From: a virus
Length of the DNA stretch: 28,396 bases
Direction: 5' to 3' (one strand)
Virus record (IMG/VR): IMGVR_UViG_3300044846_002809
Coordinates: 1 to 28,396 of that record
Positions 23,169 through 28,396 of this stretch are shown one piece after another. Both the position numbers and the translations under genes were made by a program. The notes beneath the pieces are model-generated. The model saw only the letters and a list, made by a program, of their open reading frames with translations. It had not been told where the DNA came from and did no database searches. How positions within the stretch are numbered: position 1 is the stretch's first letter; every line of letters begins with the position of its first letter.

Positions 23169-23545
23169 AAAAGCAACTCATCATCCTCGCCATTGTCGCC
23201 ACGCTCATCCATGCCCTGACCGGATGCGCGGGCACCGACTGGCGCGCGGTGCGCCGTGACGCGGCAACCATCCTCGGCAAAGTGGCAGTGGCGCAACTCC
23301 GCACGCTTGTCGCGGGCAACCTCGGCAGCGACTACGGGCACGCCGCAGCGCAGGCCGCGTGGGGCGCGGTGGACGTGGCCGACATTGGCCAGCTTGTCCG
23401 CAGCGCGACGGGGCATCCTATCGCCGGACGCGCCGTCGAGAGCATCGCGGCGGAGGCTCTGGCGAAGGGCAGCGTGAGCAAATCCACGGTGATTAACGCG
23501 GTGGCGACGGCACTCAGCGAGGCGGCGTTTGCCGGTGGGAAGTGA
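23165..23545 (+). CDS. lipoprotein, spanin-like or lysis accessory
   Basis: A 126-residue protein with a signal peptide (KKQLIILAIVATLIHALTGC) whose LTGC lipobox puts the lipidated cysteine at 21. The mature part is Ala-rich and helical (QLRTLVAGNLGSDYGHAAAQ). In lambda-like phages an outer-membrane lipoprotein (Rz1) joins an inner-membrane partner to fuse membranes. This protein is longer than Rz1, so o-spanin identity is a guess; it could be another lysis or exclusion lipoprotein. Coupled to the endolysin by a GTGA overlap. Confidence 0.6.
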   Translation: MKKQLIILAIVATLIHALTGCAGTDWRAVRRDAATILGKVAVAQLRTLVAGNLGSDYGHAAAQAAWGAVDVADIGQLVRSATGHPIAGRAVESIAAEALAKGSVSKSTVINAVATALSEAAFAGGK

Positions 23546-24099
23546 ACTCCACCGAAATCAAAGCGATTCAGTCGAAAATCGGCGTCGTGCCGGATAGCTT
23601 TTGGGGGCCGAAATCCATCGCGGCTTGCCAGAAGTATCTACGCGCTCTCATGCCATCGCCGAACCCTTGGCCGAAGTCCGACCAAGCCAGCCTGACGAAG
23701 TTCTACGGCGCAGCCGGTGACGAGTCGCAGCTTGTGAATCTCCCCGCGCCCGTGCCGATGTTCTATGAGGGCAAGCGCATCAAGACCATTCGCTGCCATG
23801 CCAAGGTTGCTGACAGCCTCGCCCGCGCGCTCACAGCGGCATACGCCGTCGCGCCGGACGTGGTGAAAATCTATGACGGCTGCTACAACAACCGCCCGAT
23901 GCGCGGAGGATCTCTGCCGTCGCTACACGCTCGCGGTGCTGCGATTGACCTCGACGCGGGCAACAACGGCAATCACGTCGCATGGCCAGTCCGCGCGACG
24001 ATGCCATTTGCGGTGATGGAAGCATTCGCGCGCGAGGGCTGGCTGAGTGCCGGGGCTTTCTGGGGCAGGGATTCCATGCACGCACAGGCGACGCAATGA
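23542..24099 (+). CDS. endolysin, M15-type L,D/D,D-peptidase with peptidoglycan-binding domain
   Basis: A 185-residue protein starting with GTG in the overlap with the lipoprotein stop. Residues 5-35 (IKAIQSKIGVVPDSFWGPKS) look like a peptidoglycan-binding domain. The peptidase part has SLHARGAAIDLD with the zinc ligands His129 and Asp136 and WGRDSMH with His180, matching the M15 zinc peptidase pattern. It cuts peptide cross-links or stems in the cell wall. No signal peptide, so it needs the holin. The next stop overlaps a tiny gene. A Glu catalytic base is not placed with certainty. Confidence 0.88.
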   Translation: MNSTEIKAIQSKIGVVPDSFWGPKSIAACQKYLRALMPSPNPWPKSDQASLTKFYGAAGDESQLVNLPAPVPMFYEGKRIKTIRCHAKVADSLARALTAAYAVAPDVVKIYDGCYNNRPMRGGSLPSLHARGAAIDLDAGNNGNHVAWPVRATMPFAVMEAFAREGWLSAGAFWGRDSMHAQATQ

Positions 24100-24179
24100 G
24101 CCTCGCCATCGGCATCGCCGCCGTGCTCATCCTCGCTGGCATCGTCGTGATCTGCGCGGGCATCGGCGGGAAGCGGTAA
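24096..24179 (+). CDS. 27-residue single-pass membrane peptide
   Basis: The ATG at 24096 overlaps the endolysin stop (ATGA). The peptide is almost entirely hydrophobic: MSLAIGIAAVLILAGIVVIC, then AGIGGKR, with a basic C-terminus. Its exact coupling to the lysis operon and membrane-only sequence suggest a small holin or anti-holin partner, though this cannot be shown. It is too short to be found by usual gene callers. Confidence 0.5.
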   Translation: MSLAIGIAAVLILAGIVVICAGIGGKR

Positions 24180-24284
24180 TTGTTTTTGCCGCTAGGCTGC
24201 GGCCTGTAAGCGTTTTACCAGCGCGGTAATTGAAAATTCGCTAAACTCGGAGCGGACGATACACGCGGCAAGTTTAGTGTCCGC
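24173..24284 (+). other. convergent intergenic region with inverted and direct repeats
   Basis: Between the lysis operon and the minus-strand operon. GCGGTAATTG occurs at 24173-24182 and again at 24223-24232. GCCGC/GCGGC (24188-24203), TTACC/GGTAA (24215-24229), CTAAACT/AGTTTAG (24241-24277) and GCGGAC/GTCCGC (24252-24284) are inverted repeats. Some may act as weak terminators for the two converging operons, since no strong T-tract hairpin is present. No gene is seen. Confidence 0.45.
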
Positions 24285-24297
24285 GCCTCGGAAAGCC

Positions 24298-24459
24298 CTA
24301 TTTCAGCTCGCGCAAAACTTTCGTGGCGAGGGCCAGCACGTCCTCGCGGCGGAACTCATCCAACTCGCGCATCCGTTCAAGCTGCGCGGGCGTCATCGGC
24401 TCAGAGCAGTTCCAGAGGTTTATCAGGTGGGCGTGCTCCGCGTGTTCTTCGGCTGTCAT
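24298..24459 (-). CDS. small helical protein ending the minus-strand operon
   Basis: A 53-residue protein from the ATG at 24459 (ATGA overlap with the PP-loop gene stop); a longer frame to 24480 exists. It is acidic and helical (MTAEEHAEHAHLINLWNCSE, then QLERMRELDEFRREDVLALA). No family is recognised. It is the last gene of the operon, before the repeat-rich convergent region. Confidence 0.55.
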   Translation of the reverse strand: MTAEEHAEHAHLINLWNCSEPMTPAQLERMRELDEFRREDVLALATKVLRELK

Positions 24460-25322
24460 ACTCCGCAAAGCCCGGTGCATTCCGCCCCAAACATTTCCAG
24501 TTGTTGCTTTTCTTTCGCGCCGTGAAAATCCACCACGGAAAGCGGTTCGCAGGATGCGTGCAAAAACGGCACTCCACGCAATGTTTCCTGAGACGACTGC
24601 GCCGCGTGCATCTTCTTCTCGAACTGCACCGCCCGCTGAAATTCCTCCGGCTCATCATCCTTTAACCGCTTCCATTCCGCGTCACCATGAAACGGGCAGA
24701 ACACGCACGCGCTGCGCGGAGGCTCTGGGTAGCCAGCCGACTTCATCCACGCCAAGCAATCGCGACGCGACATGCCCGCATCTATCAGCGGCCATGTATT
24801 TTCGATGTAGTCCACGCGGCTTGGCTTCATGCGGTGGCATTCGTCCATAGAAATTCCGATCCACATTTTCGCATACACGATTTTCTTGCCAGCCCTTTTA
24901 ATCCCTACCAGTTCTCGCACCTTCCGTTGAAGCGGAACGATTTTGTAATCCGCCGTGCATTTGCGTCCGAGTAGCCCCTTAGTGCCGTCTGGATTCAGCA
25001 CGAACGCCGGGATTGAGCCTTTCATGTATCGCTTGCCGGATTTCCCGCTCACGCGCACGCGCGTTTCGTCATCCTCCAACGAGCCTGCACTGACTCTGTG
25101 AATCGGGAACGGATTTGGGAGCGTGGCAATTTCTTTTTCCAGCCAGTCCAGCCATTTCATCACCGATGCAGGCTCAGCCTTCGTGTCCGAAAAGATTGCG
25201 TGAGAGACGCGCGTAACTTGACCGTTCAAGTCTTGAAAGTCTCCCCGCGCAGCCATGAGTGCCATTGTGGAGCTTTGCACGCCCGCGCCGAGTGAGATTA
25301 TGTGGGTTGGTTCGTGTGTCAT
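24456..25322 (-). CDS. PP-loop ATPase, PAPS-reductase-like family
   Basis: A 288-residue protein from the ATG at 25322; a TTG three codons earlier has no better signal. The N-terminus IISLGAGVQSSTMALMAARG holds the PP-loop (SLGAGVQSS, 10-18) of adenine-nucleotide alpha-hydrolase-like enzymes. GISMDE (156-161), a CTADYK cysteine (122) and a CVFCPFHG pair (206 and 209) agree with phage members of this family that have extra cysteines, possibly an Fe-S or zinc site. Such enzymes activate a carbonyl or sulfate through adenylation. In phages their role is unproven: thiolation or base modification is possible. It may work with the DNA-modification genes at the left end, which is inference. Confidence 0.8.
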   Translation of the reverse strand: MTHEPTHIISLGAGVQSSTMALMAARGDFQDLNGQVTRVSHAIFSDTKAEPASVMKWLDWLEKEIATLPNPFPIHRVSAGSLEDDETRVRVSGKSGKRYMKGSIPAFVLNPDGTKGLLGRKCTADYKIVPLQRKVRELVGIKRAGKKIVYAKMWIGISMDECHRMKPSRVDYIENTWPLIDAGMSRRDCLAWMKSAGYPEPPRSACVFCPFHGDAEWKRLKDDEPEEFQRAVQFEKKMHAAQSSQETLRGVPFLHASCEPLSVVDFHGAKEKQQLEMFGAECTGLCGV

Positions 25323-25332
25323 AAAAAGCAAT

Positions 25333-25548
25333 TCATTCCGGCGCGTGCCCTGCCTTGCGCCATTGCTGCGGAGGCACAGGCCGCACAGCGCGCGAGCAGG
25401 TGCGGCATTTCCGCGCCCGCTTGTCAGGCACGCCCGTTGCGCCGTGGGCTGCGTAGCCGCAGGGCGTGAGGTGCATCGGGCCGCTCATGCCGGTGACGAC
25501 GTGCGCGCGTTCGGAAGCTCGGAATCGCAGCCAATTCTGCGCGCTCAT
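25333..25548 (-). CDS. small cysteine-containing protein
   Basis: A 71-residue protein from the ATG at 25548; the frame is open to 25650 but overlaps the next gene there. NWLRFRASERAHVVTGMSGP and CGYAAHGATG lead to a CRTC pair near the C-terminus (KRARKCRTCSRAVRPVPPQQ). A single CxxC could form half a zinc site. It lies 10 bases before the PP-loop gene. No family recognised. Confidence 0.45.
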   Translation of the reverse strand: MSAQNWLRFRASERAHVVTGMSGPMHLTPCGYAAHGATGVPDKRARKCRTCSRAVRPVPPQQWRKAGHAPE

Positions 25549-25591
25549 TGTTTGGGTAATACCGAATGGCGCGGCTTCGATTCGTGGCGTT

Positions 25592-25792
25592 TCATCCCCG
25601 CCCCTCCCCCGCCGGATGCTTCGGTATGCTCGCGTCGTGCAGCCAGTCACTCAGTCGGCGCAGTCCCACGAGATACGCGAGTTCACTGAGTGGGTGCGCC
25701 ACGAGATTGTGCAGCGACCACCGGAAGTGCTCGCGTGTTGCCTCGCGCATCTTCCGGCAGAGTCCATTAAGTTTGCAGCGTTCGCACCTCAT
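25592..25792 (-). CDS. small phage protein with N-terminal zinc-like CxxC
   Basis: A 66-residue protein: MRCERCKLNGLCRK followed by WSLHNLVAHPLSELAYLVGL and DWLHDASIPKH. The pattern 'W..HN..AHP..EL..L.G......LHD....P' recurs in small proteins of many phages, whose function is unknown to me. The start overlaps the stop of the preceding gene by ATGA, showing translational coupling. Confidence 0.65.
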   Translation of the reverse strand: MRCERCKLNGLCRKMREATREHFRWSLHNLVAHPLSELAYLVGLRRLSDWLHDASIPKHPAGEGRG

Positions 25793-26121
25793 GGCCTGCC
25801 CCCCACTCCGCTCCGCGCCGCATGACGCTCGACGGTCGGCTCTTGTCTGAGTTTCCCAGAACCATGCGCTGCCCGGTCAACTGCCGGGGAGCTATCTGTT
25901 AGTCCGCACTGCGCGGGTCTCGCCTCGACCATGCGCTGGCCAAGTCGTCCGCATTTCGGGCACATGAAGTGGCCGTCTTTGTCCACCTCGCGCTCGGAAA
26001 ATAACATGCACAGAATCTCATCGTCGCAGGTGATGACGAGGGAGCCGGTGGCGTCGCGGACGTGGCCGCGCTCGGCGCGCTGGAATGGCGGGCGGGCTAG
26101 TTGGGTGATTGTGTCGCTCAT
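25789..26121 (-). CDS. hypothetical protein, zinc-ribbon-like
   Basis: A 110-residue protein. Its ATG overlaps the stop of the RusA-region gene (ATGA) and its stop overlaps the next ATG in the same way. The first 60 residues look ordered (MSDTITQLARPPFQRAERGH, RDATGSLVITCDDEI) and a CPKCGRLG pair follows. The C-terminal half is Ala/Arg/Gly-rich and less protein-like. No family recognised. Confidence 0.55.
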   Translation of the reverse strand: MSDTITQLARPPFQRAERGHVRDATGSLVITCDDEILCMLFSEREVDKDGHFMCPKCGRLGQRMVEARPAQCGLTDSSPAVDRAAHGSGKLRQEPTVERHAARSGVGGRP

Positions 26122-26416
26122 GTGGTGATTTCGATTATCGTGTGCTCCGCTTCGTCTTTCGCAGCCTTGCGCTGGCAGACTTCAATTTTCGTTTGGTCAG
26201 GCGAGTCTGCATGTATGAGGCCAGCGTATCGGCAGCAGTCCACATGATACTTTTCGGCGAGGTTGTCCTCGTCAATGAGTCGCTTTCGCACGCTCGTAAC
26301 GCGGACAAGAACGCGCTCTGGATTTCCTTTTTCAGCTTCGCTCTTTGCCAGTGACCCATTCCCAGAATTGCGTTCCAGCTTGGCAGCTTCCCCGGCACGG
26401 TCAGTGTGATTGTCAT
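26118..26416 (-). other. RusA-like resolvase split over two frames
   Basis: From the ATG at 26416 another frame reads MTITLTVPGKLPSWNAILGM then GHWQRAKLKK, the normal RusA start. The catalytic part lies in the overlapping ORF. Joining them by a -1 shift at CTGAAAAAGG (26335-26326) gives 99 residues with PSWN and DEDNL in one chain, close to RusA in layout but shorter. The first frame alone continues to 26135 but loses RusA character. Whether this is programmed frameshifting, a mutation, or dual coding is open. Confidence 0.5.
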
Positions 26417-26537
26417 AAGAGCTTGGAGCCGCTGGCGGGGCGCTAGCGAGCGCAGGCGGGCACTTCGGGCACGCGCGGCCAATGTAGTGTTCGCCGCAGC
26501 GGTGGCACAGCTTCGCGTTGGCAGGGAGCGCAGTCAT
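26118..26537 (-). CDS. zinc-ribbon plus RusA-like C-terminal reading frame
   Basis: A 139-residue ORF whose ATG overlaps the stop of the 51-residue gene (ATGA). The start has a zinc ribbon: CHRCGEHYIGRACPKCPP. The end is RusA-like: TSVRKRLIDEDNLAEKYHVD, with the DEDN acidic cluster and following Lys/Asp expected at a Holliday-junction resolvase active site, then AGLIHADSPDQ. The middle (about 35-72) is less ordered because the same DNA encodes the RusA N-terminus in another frame. As written, this ORF lacks the RusA start region (PSWN). The active resolvase may need a frame change at about 26327. Confidence 0.6.
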   Translation of the reverse strand: MTALPANAKLCHRCGEHYIGRACPKCPPALASAPPAAPSSYDNHTDRAGEAAKLERNSGNGSLAKSEAEKGNPERVLVRVTSVRKRLIDEDNLAEKYHVDCCRYAGLIHADSPDQTKIEVCQRKAAKDEAEHTIIEITT

Positions 26538-26689
26538 TTCGCACCGCCCCCTTTTTTCGGTGCTGATTTCCGCAGGTGAAATTCGCACTTTCCGGGCGCG
26601 CTCCATCCAAGCGCAGCCGTTAGCGCGCCTGCCGCGTGCGCGCGGCCCATGTCGGTTTTTACGACGACGGTAAAGCGGTGTTTTTTCAT
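26534..26689 (-). CDS. 51-residue protein, first gene of the minus-strand operon
   Basis: The ATG at 26689 opens 51 codons: MKKHRFTVVVKTDMGRAHAA, then GALTAALGWSAPGKCEFHLR and a Lys/Gly tail. The stop (26536-26534) overlaps the next ATG as ATGA. Composition is natural for a small basic protein, unlike the other frames over the same stretch. No ribosome site is visible. It follows the candidate minus-strand promoter almost without a leader. Function unknown. Confidence 0.55.
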   Translation of the reverse strand: MKKHRFTVVVKTDMGRAHAAGALTAALGWSAPGKCEFHLRKSAPKKGGGAK

Positions 26690-26695
26690 GCAGTC

Positions 26696-26724
26696 TTGAC
26701 AAAAGCACATCGGCGAAATAAAGT
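26696..26724 (+). promoter_or_regulatory. candidate promoter for the helix-turn-helix gene (TTGACA-17-TAAAGT)
   Basis: TTGACA (6/6) at 26696-26701 and TAAAGT (4/6) at 26719-26724 with 17-base spacing. A start 7 bases on falls two or three bases before the ATG at 26734, so the mRNA would be almost leaderless. It overlaps the opposing candidate at 26699-26727. Confidence 0.65.
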
Positions 26725-26727
26725 CAA
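26699..26727 (-). promoter_or_regulatory. candidate divergent promoter for the minus-strand operon (TTGACT-17-TTTTGT)
   Basis: On the minus strand TTGACT (26727-26722; 5/6) and TTTTGT (26704-26699; 3/6) are 17 bases apart. A start would lie about three bases before the ATG at 26689. Each -35 overlaps the -10 of the opposite promoter, so both cannot be bound at once. Confidence 0.45.
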
Positions 26728-26733
26728 TAAATT

Positions 26734-27048
26734 ATGACATGGCAAAAATACATCACCGACCCTTCGACGAACCGCCCCAAGCGAGGCGCAATCAGCCGCA
26801 TCGCCGCGCTGCTCGGCACGCATTACGGCAACGTGCGCCGCATGTTCGATGGCGTATGGACGCCCACGGAGCAGGAGGCGGAATCACTGCGCGCAATCGT
26901 GGAATCGCGGACGAATCTCGCGCCGAAAAAGCGCAGCGACGCTGGCAAAAAGCGCGGGCAATACAGAAAAAGAGCGGTGGCGAAAACCGGCGCAGTTCCC
27001 CCGCAACTCAAGGGTTTACGAAGTGCTGGAAAAGCTGCACTAAAATAA
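26734..27048 (+). CDS. helix-turn-helix protein, possible switch regulator
   Basis: A 104-residue protein. Residues 19-40 (AISRIAALLGTHYGNVRRMF) form a recognisable helix-turn-helix with a following PTEQEAESLRAIVES helix; the C-terminal half is Lys/Arg-rich (KKRSDAGKKRGQYRKRAVAK). This fits a small DNA-binding regulator that might act on the overlapping divergent promoters beside it. An ATG five bases downstream opens a different frame that reads as shadow. The leader is nearly absent. There is no dimerisation or protease domain, so it is not a typical CI; a Cro-like or activator role is possible. Confidence 0.6.
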   Translation: MTWQKYITDPSTNRPKRGAISRIAALLGTHYGNVRRMFDGVWTPTEQEAESLRAIVESRTNLAPKKRSDAGKKRGQYRKRAVAKTGAVPPQLKGLRSAGKAALK

Positions 27049-27061
27049 TTGAAAATAATTC

Positions 27062-27090
27062 TTGCGCGATTCGGCGGCGTGCGCTTAAGT
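27062..27090 (+). promoter_or_regulatory. candidate promoter (TTGCGC-17-TTAAGT)
   Basis: TTGCGC and TTAAGT (3/6 each) are 17 bases apart, preceded by an A/T-rich stretch. The -35 and its upstream bases match those of the candidate at 5145 at most positions. It would drive the small genes from 27144 and leave a leader that includes the repeat at 27124. Confidence 0.3.
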
Positions 27091-27123
27091 GGTTTCAAGC
27101 AAGGCAACCAGCCGAGCGAAACC

Positions 27124-27148
27124 AAACCAAATCATCCGACAAAATGAA
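27124..27148 (+). repeat. 25-bp direct repeat across a start codon, copy 1
   Basis: Starts AAACCAAATCATCCGACAAA and ends with ATGAA, including the ATG of the gene at 27144. An identical copy lies at 27378-27402 across the next gene's start. No Shine-Dalgarno is present in it. Confidence 0.85.
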
Positions 27149-27362
27149 AACTCAGACCATCGCAGTAAACGGCCAAACCTACCGCCTCACGGCAGATGAC
27201 GGCAAGATCGTTGCAGAACAGCACAACACCGCCCCGGCGCTCGGCGCGGAATGGCAGACAGTGGCCCGCGCTAAATTCGCAGACGGTAAAATCACCAGCC
27301 TGCGCGGAATGGCATGGGACAACGCGGAACTTCTCGCCGTCGCTGACGCACTCGCCGCCTAA
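27144..27362 (+). CDS. small hypothetical protein
   Basis: A 72-residue protein from the ATG at 27144, inside the first direct repeat. It has short strands (KTQTIAVNGQTYRLTADDGK, EWQTVARAKFADGKITSLRG) and a C-terminal helix (NAELLAVADALAA). The frame is open far upstream, but that part is shadow of the regulator gene. No family is recognised. Its C-terminal AALAA-like end resembles that of the next gene, which hints at shared ancestry or fusion partners but proves nothing. Confidence 0.55.
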   Translation: MKTQTIAVNGQTYRLTADDGKIVAEQHNTAPALGAEWQTVARAKFADGKITSLRGMAWDNAELLAVADALAA

Positions 27363-27377
27363 CTACACATCCCGACA

Positions 27378-27402
27378 AAACCAAATCATCCGACAAAATG
27401 AA
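27378..27402 (+). repeat. 25-bp direct repeat across a start codon, copy 2
   Basis: Identical to 27124-27148 and placed the same way, with the ATG at 27398 inside it. The identity stops within the first two or three codons of both genes. Confidence 0.85.
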
Positions 27403-27583
27403 CTACAAAATCTGCAACAGCATCACCGGCGAAACTCTCATCAAGTCCATCGAGCTTCCGGCAACGAATGTCGAAAACCTCAGCAGCGACAGCGCGGAGG
27501 GCCACTTTCGCGCTGGCTCGCTCGACGAGCTTGTGGCCGCTGGGATTGATGCCAATCAATCTGTGTTTGCCCTCGCCGCCTAA
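27398..27583 (+). CDS. small hypothetical protein
   Basis: A 61-residue protein: MNYKICNSITGETLIKSIEL, then PATNVENLSSDSAEGHFRAG and a C-terminal ANQSVFALAA. Mixed alpha/beta, acidic. It starts inside the second direct repeat. The first residues and the ALAA end resemble short proteins that sit in accessory regions, but no family is recognised. Confidence 0.55.
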   Translation: MNYKICNSITGETLIKSIELPATNVENLSSDSAEGHFRAGSLDELVAAGIDANQSVFALAA

Positions 27584-27649
27584 CCACTCACCTTGTCGGG
27601 TGCGCTCGCCTCGGCAACGGGGCGGGCGATACCCGGCGAGACTCCTACC

Positions 27650-27790
27650 ATGCGTTACCTACCCACCCCCTGCAACTGCGCGGAATGTCGCGCCACTCGC
27701 CGCCGCAATGCGCGGCTCACCATGCGCCTCGCGCCGCTGCTCGTCGCAACTGCCGCCGTTGTTGGCTGGCTCATTCTTCGCTCCAAATAA
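27650..27790 (+). CDS. 46-residue cysteine-motif membrane protein
   Basis: From the ATG at 27650: MRYLPTPCNCAECRATRRRN, then ARLTMRLAPLLVATAAVVGW and LILRSK. CNCAEC could bind metal, and the C-terminal 20 residues form one membrane segment. A TTG at 27593 would extend it by 19 residues without a ribosome site. Small membrane-anchored cysteine proteins like this occur in phage accessory regions; the function is unknown. Confidence 0.5.
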   Translation: MRYLPTPCNCAECRATRRRNARLTMRLAPLLVATAAVVGWLILRSK

Positions 27791-27797
27791 TCACACC

Positions 27798-28199
27798 ATG
27801 CTCATAACCAAAAAGAAACACGCAGCCGTCGTCGCCGGACTCAACGCCGAAATCGTGCGCCTCGGCACGCTGCTGACAGACCAGCGCGAAGTGAAGGACT
27901 TGATGCGCTCATCAACCGCTCGCACTGACTTGCTGCTGGAGCGGCTGGTGGACAAGACCGTTGCAGGCTCGCTATTCGTATCGAGCGCAGGCACAAACTT
28001 TTGTGGCAGCAAACTCACCCTGCCCGACAACGTGCCCGTCTATGTGGACGACCACTTCGGCGGCAAGGTAATCAAGCAGGAGGCTACCAAGGTGATCGAG
28101 ATCAGCGCAGACGGCGACATCAAGACCGGCCTGACTAAGCGCACCGCCGATGACGGCTACGGCTACGTGCTAGTGCTTAACCGGAGGGACGCGAAGTGA
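27798..28199 (+). CDS. hypothetical protein
   Basis: A 133-residue protein from the ATG at 27798. An N-terminal helix (AAVVAGLNAEIVRLGTLLTD, then RTDLLLERLVDKTVAG) is followed by a beta-rich C-terminal half (LTLPDNVPVYVDDHFGGKVI). No ribosome site is clear. The stop overlaps the GTG of the next gene. No family is recognised. Confidence 0.6.
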   Translation: MLITKKKHAAVVAGLNAEIVRLGTLLTDQREVKDLMRSSTARTDLLLERLVDKTVAGSLFVSSAGTNFCGSKLTLPDNVPVYVDDHFGGKVIKQEATKVIEISADGDIKTGLTKRTADDGYGYVLVLNRRDAK

Positions 28200-28387
28200 A
28201 CCCCATACGCATCAACTCCCGCGCCATCCAATGTCGCGCAGACTCAGACGGCGCGACGGAATACGCCATTCGCAGCAACGGGCGCGACTTCCTCGTCACC
28301 GCGCACTCACGCCTAGAGGCTGACATTGCCGTAGAGTATTACCGCGCACCGGAAGCCGACGAATCACAACCCGACCTATTAAAATAA
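28196..28387 (+). CDS. small hypothetical protein
   Basis: A 63-residue protein whose GTG overlaps the previous stop (GTGA), with GGAGGG a few bases upstream as ribosome site. RINSRAIQCRADSDGATEYA and LVTAHSRLEADIAVEYYRAP suggest a short alpha/beta fold. An ATG at 28389 just after its stop may open another gene beyond the window. Confidence 0.55.
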   Translation: MNPIRINSRAIQCRADSDGATEYAIRSNGRDFLVTAHSRLEADIAVEYYRAPEADESQPDLLK

Positions 28388-28396
28388 CATGCCCAC

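Noticed and set aside
24180-24297. Attachment site or strong bidirectional terminator
   Set aside because: Repeats exist but no integrase lies in the window and no T-tract hairpin is convincing. Listed only as a repeat-bearing intergenic region.
24323-24850. 175-codon plus-strand frame across the PP-loop gene
   Set aside because: The minus strand holds the SLGAGVQSS PP-loop enzyme. The plus product is Arg/Ser/Ala-rich and motif-free.
27584-27649. CTCGCC/GGCGAG inverted repeat as a terminator
   Set aside because: The loop is long and no T-run follows. GC-rich DNA gives such pairs easily.

Overview
The window is most of the late half of a tailed double-stranded DNA phage genome, or of a prophage. 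It runs in a GC-rich, tightly packed order: DNA modification, packaging, head, tail, lysis, then a regulatory region. The portal, ClpP-type protease and gpW-like gene are lambda-like, the coat protein is P22-like, and the G/GT-type tail chaperone and tape measure imply a long flexible tail. I see no sheath or baseplate genes, so a siphovirus is most likely. The lysis lipoprotein points to a Gram-negative host, but the sequence does not name the phylum. Many genes lack a Shine-Dalgarno sequence, and several promoter candidates leave almost no leader. No integrase, tRNA or CRISPR array is visible, so lysogeny is undecided.

Layout. 1-1790: end of a DNA-modification cassette, with a ParB-like protein overlapping a TET-associated-type glycosyltransferase. 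1787-5124: terminase small subunit, an LPD29-domain gene, a 48-residue gene and the GpA-type terminase large subunit. 5125-7229: an accessory island of three genes (T5orf172/MUG113-type, a conserved phage protein of unknown function, and a winged-helix protein) placed between terminase and portal. Two long arrays of the degenerate pentamer GGCNN lie at its gene junctions. 7280-11849: gpW-like protein, portal, protease/scaffold and coat protein, then a strong terminator. 11914-19394: connectors, tail tube, tail chaperone with a classic -1 slippery site, tape measure and distal tail genes. 19435-21834: tail fibre, probably with its own promoter. 21854-24179: a coiled-coil protein, a membrane-anchored PAS protein, holin candidate, lipoprotein, M15 endolysin and a 27-residue membrane peptide.

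From 24298 to 26689 a minus-strand operon, mostly joined by ATGA overlaps, carries small zinc-ribbon proteins, a RusA-like resolvase split over two frames, and a PP-loop (PAPS-reductase-like) enzyme. It diverges from a plus-strand helix-turn-helix gene at 26734 through two fully overlapping promoter candidates that resemble a genetic switch. Short plus-strand genes follow to the window end; two of them share a 25-bp repeat across their start codons.

Working together: the left-end genes probably add a sugar-type modification to phage DNA; terminase, portal, protease and coat build and fill the head; the tail block builds the tail; the lysis block opens the cell. The GGCNN arrays, the PAS protein beside the lysis genes, and the split RusA gene are the least explained parts.
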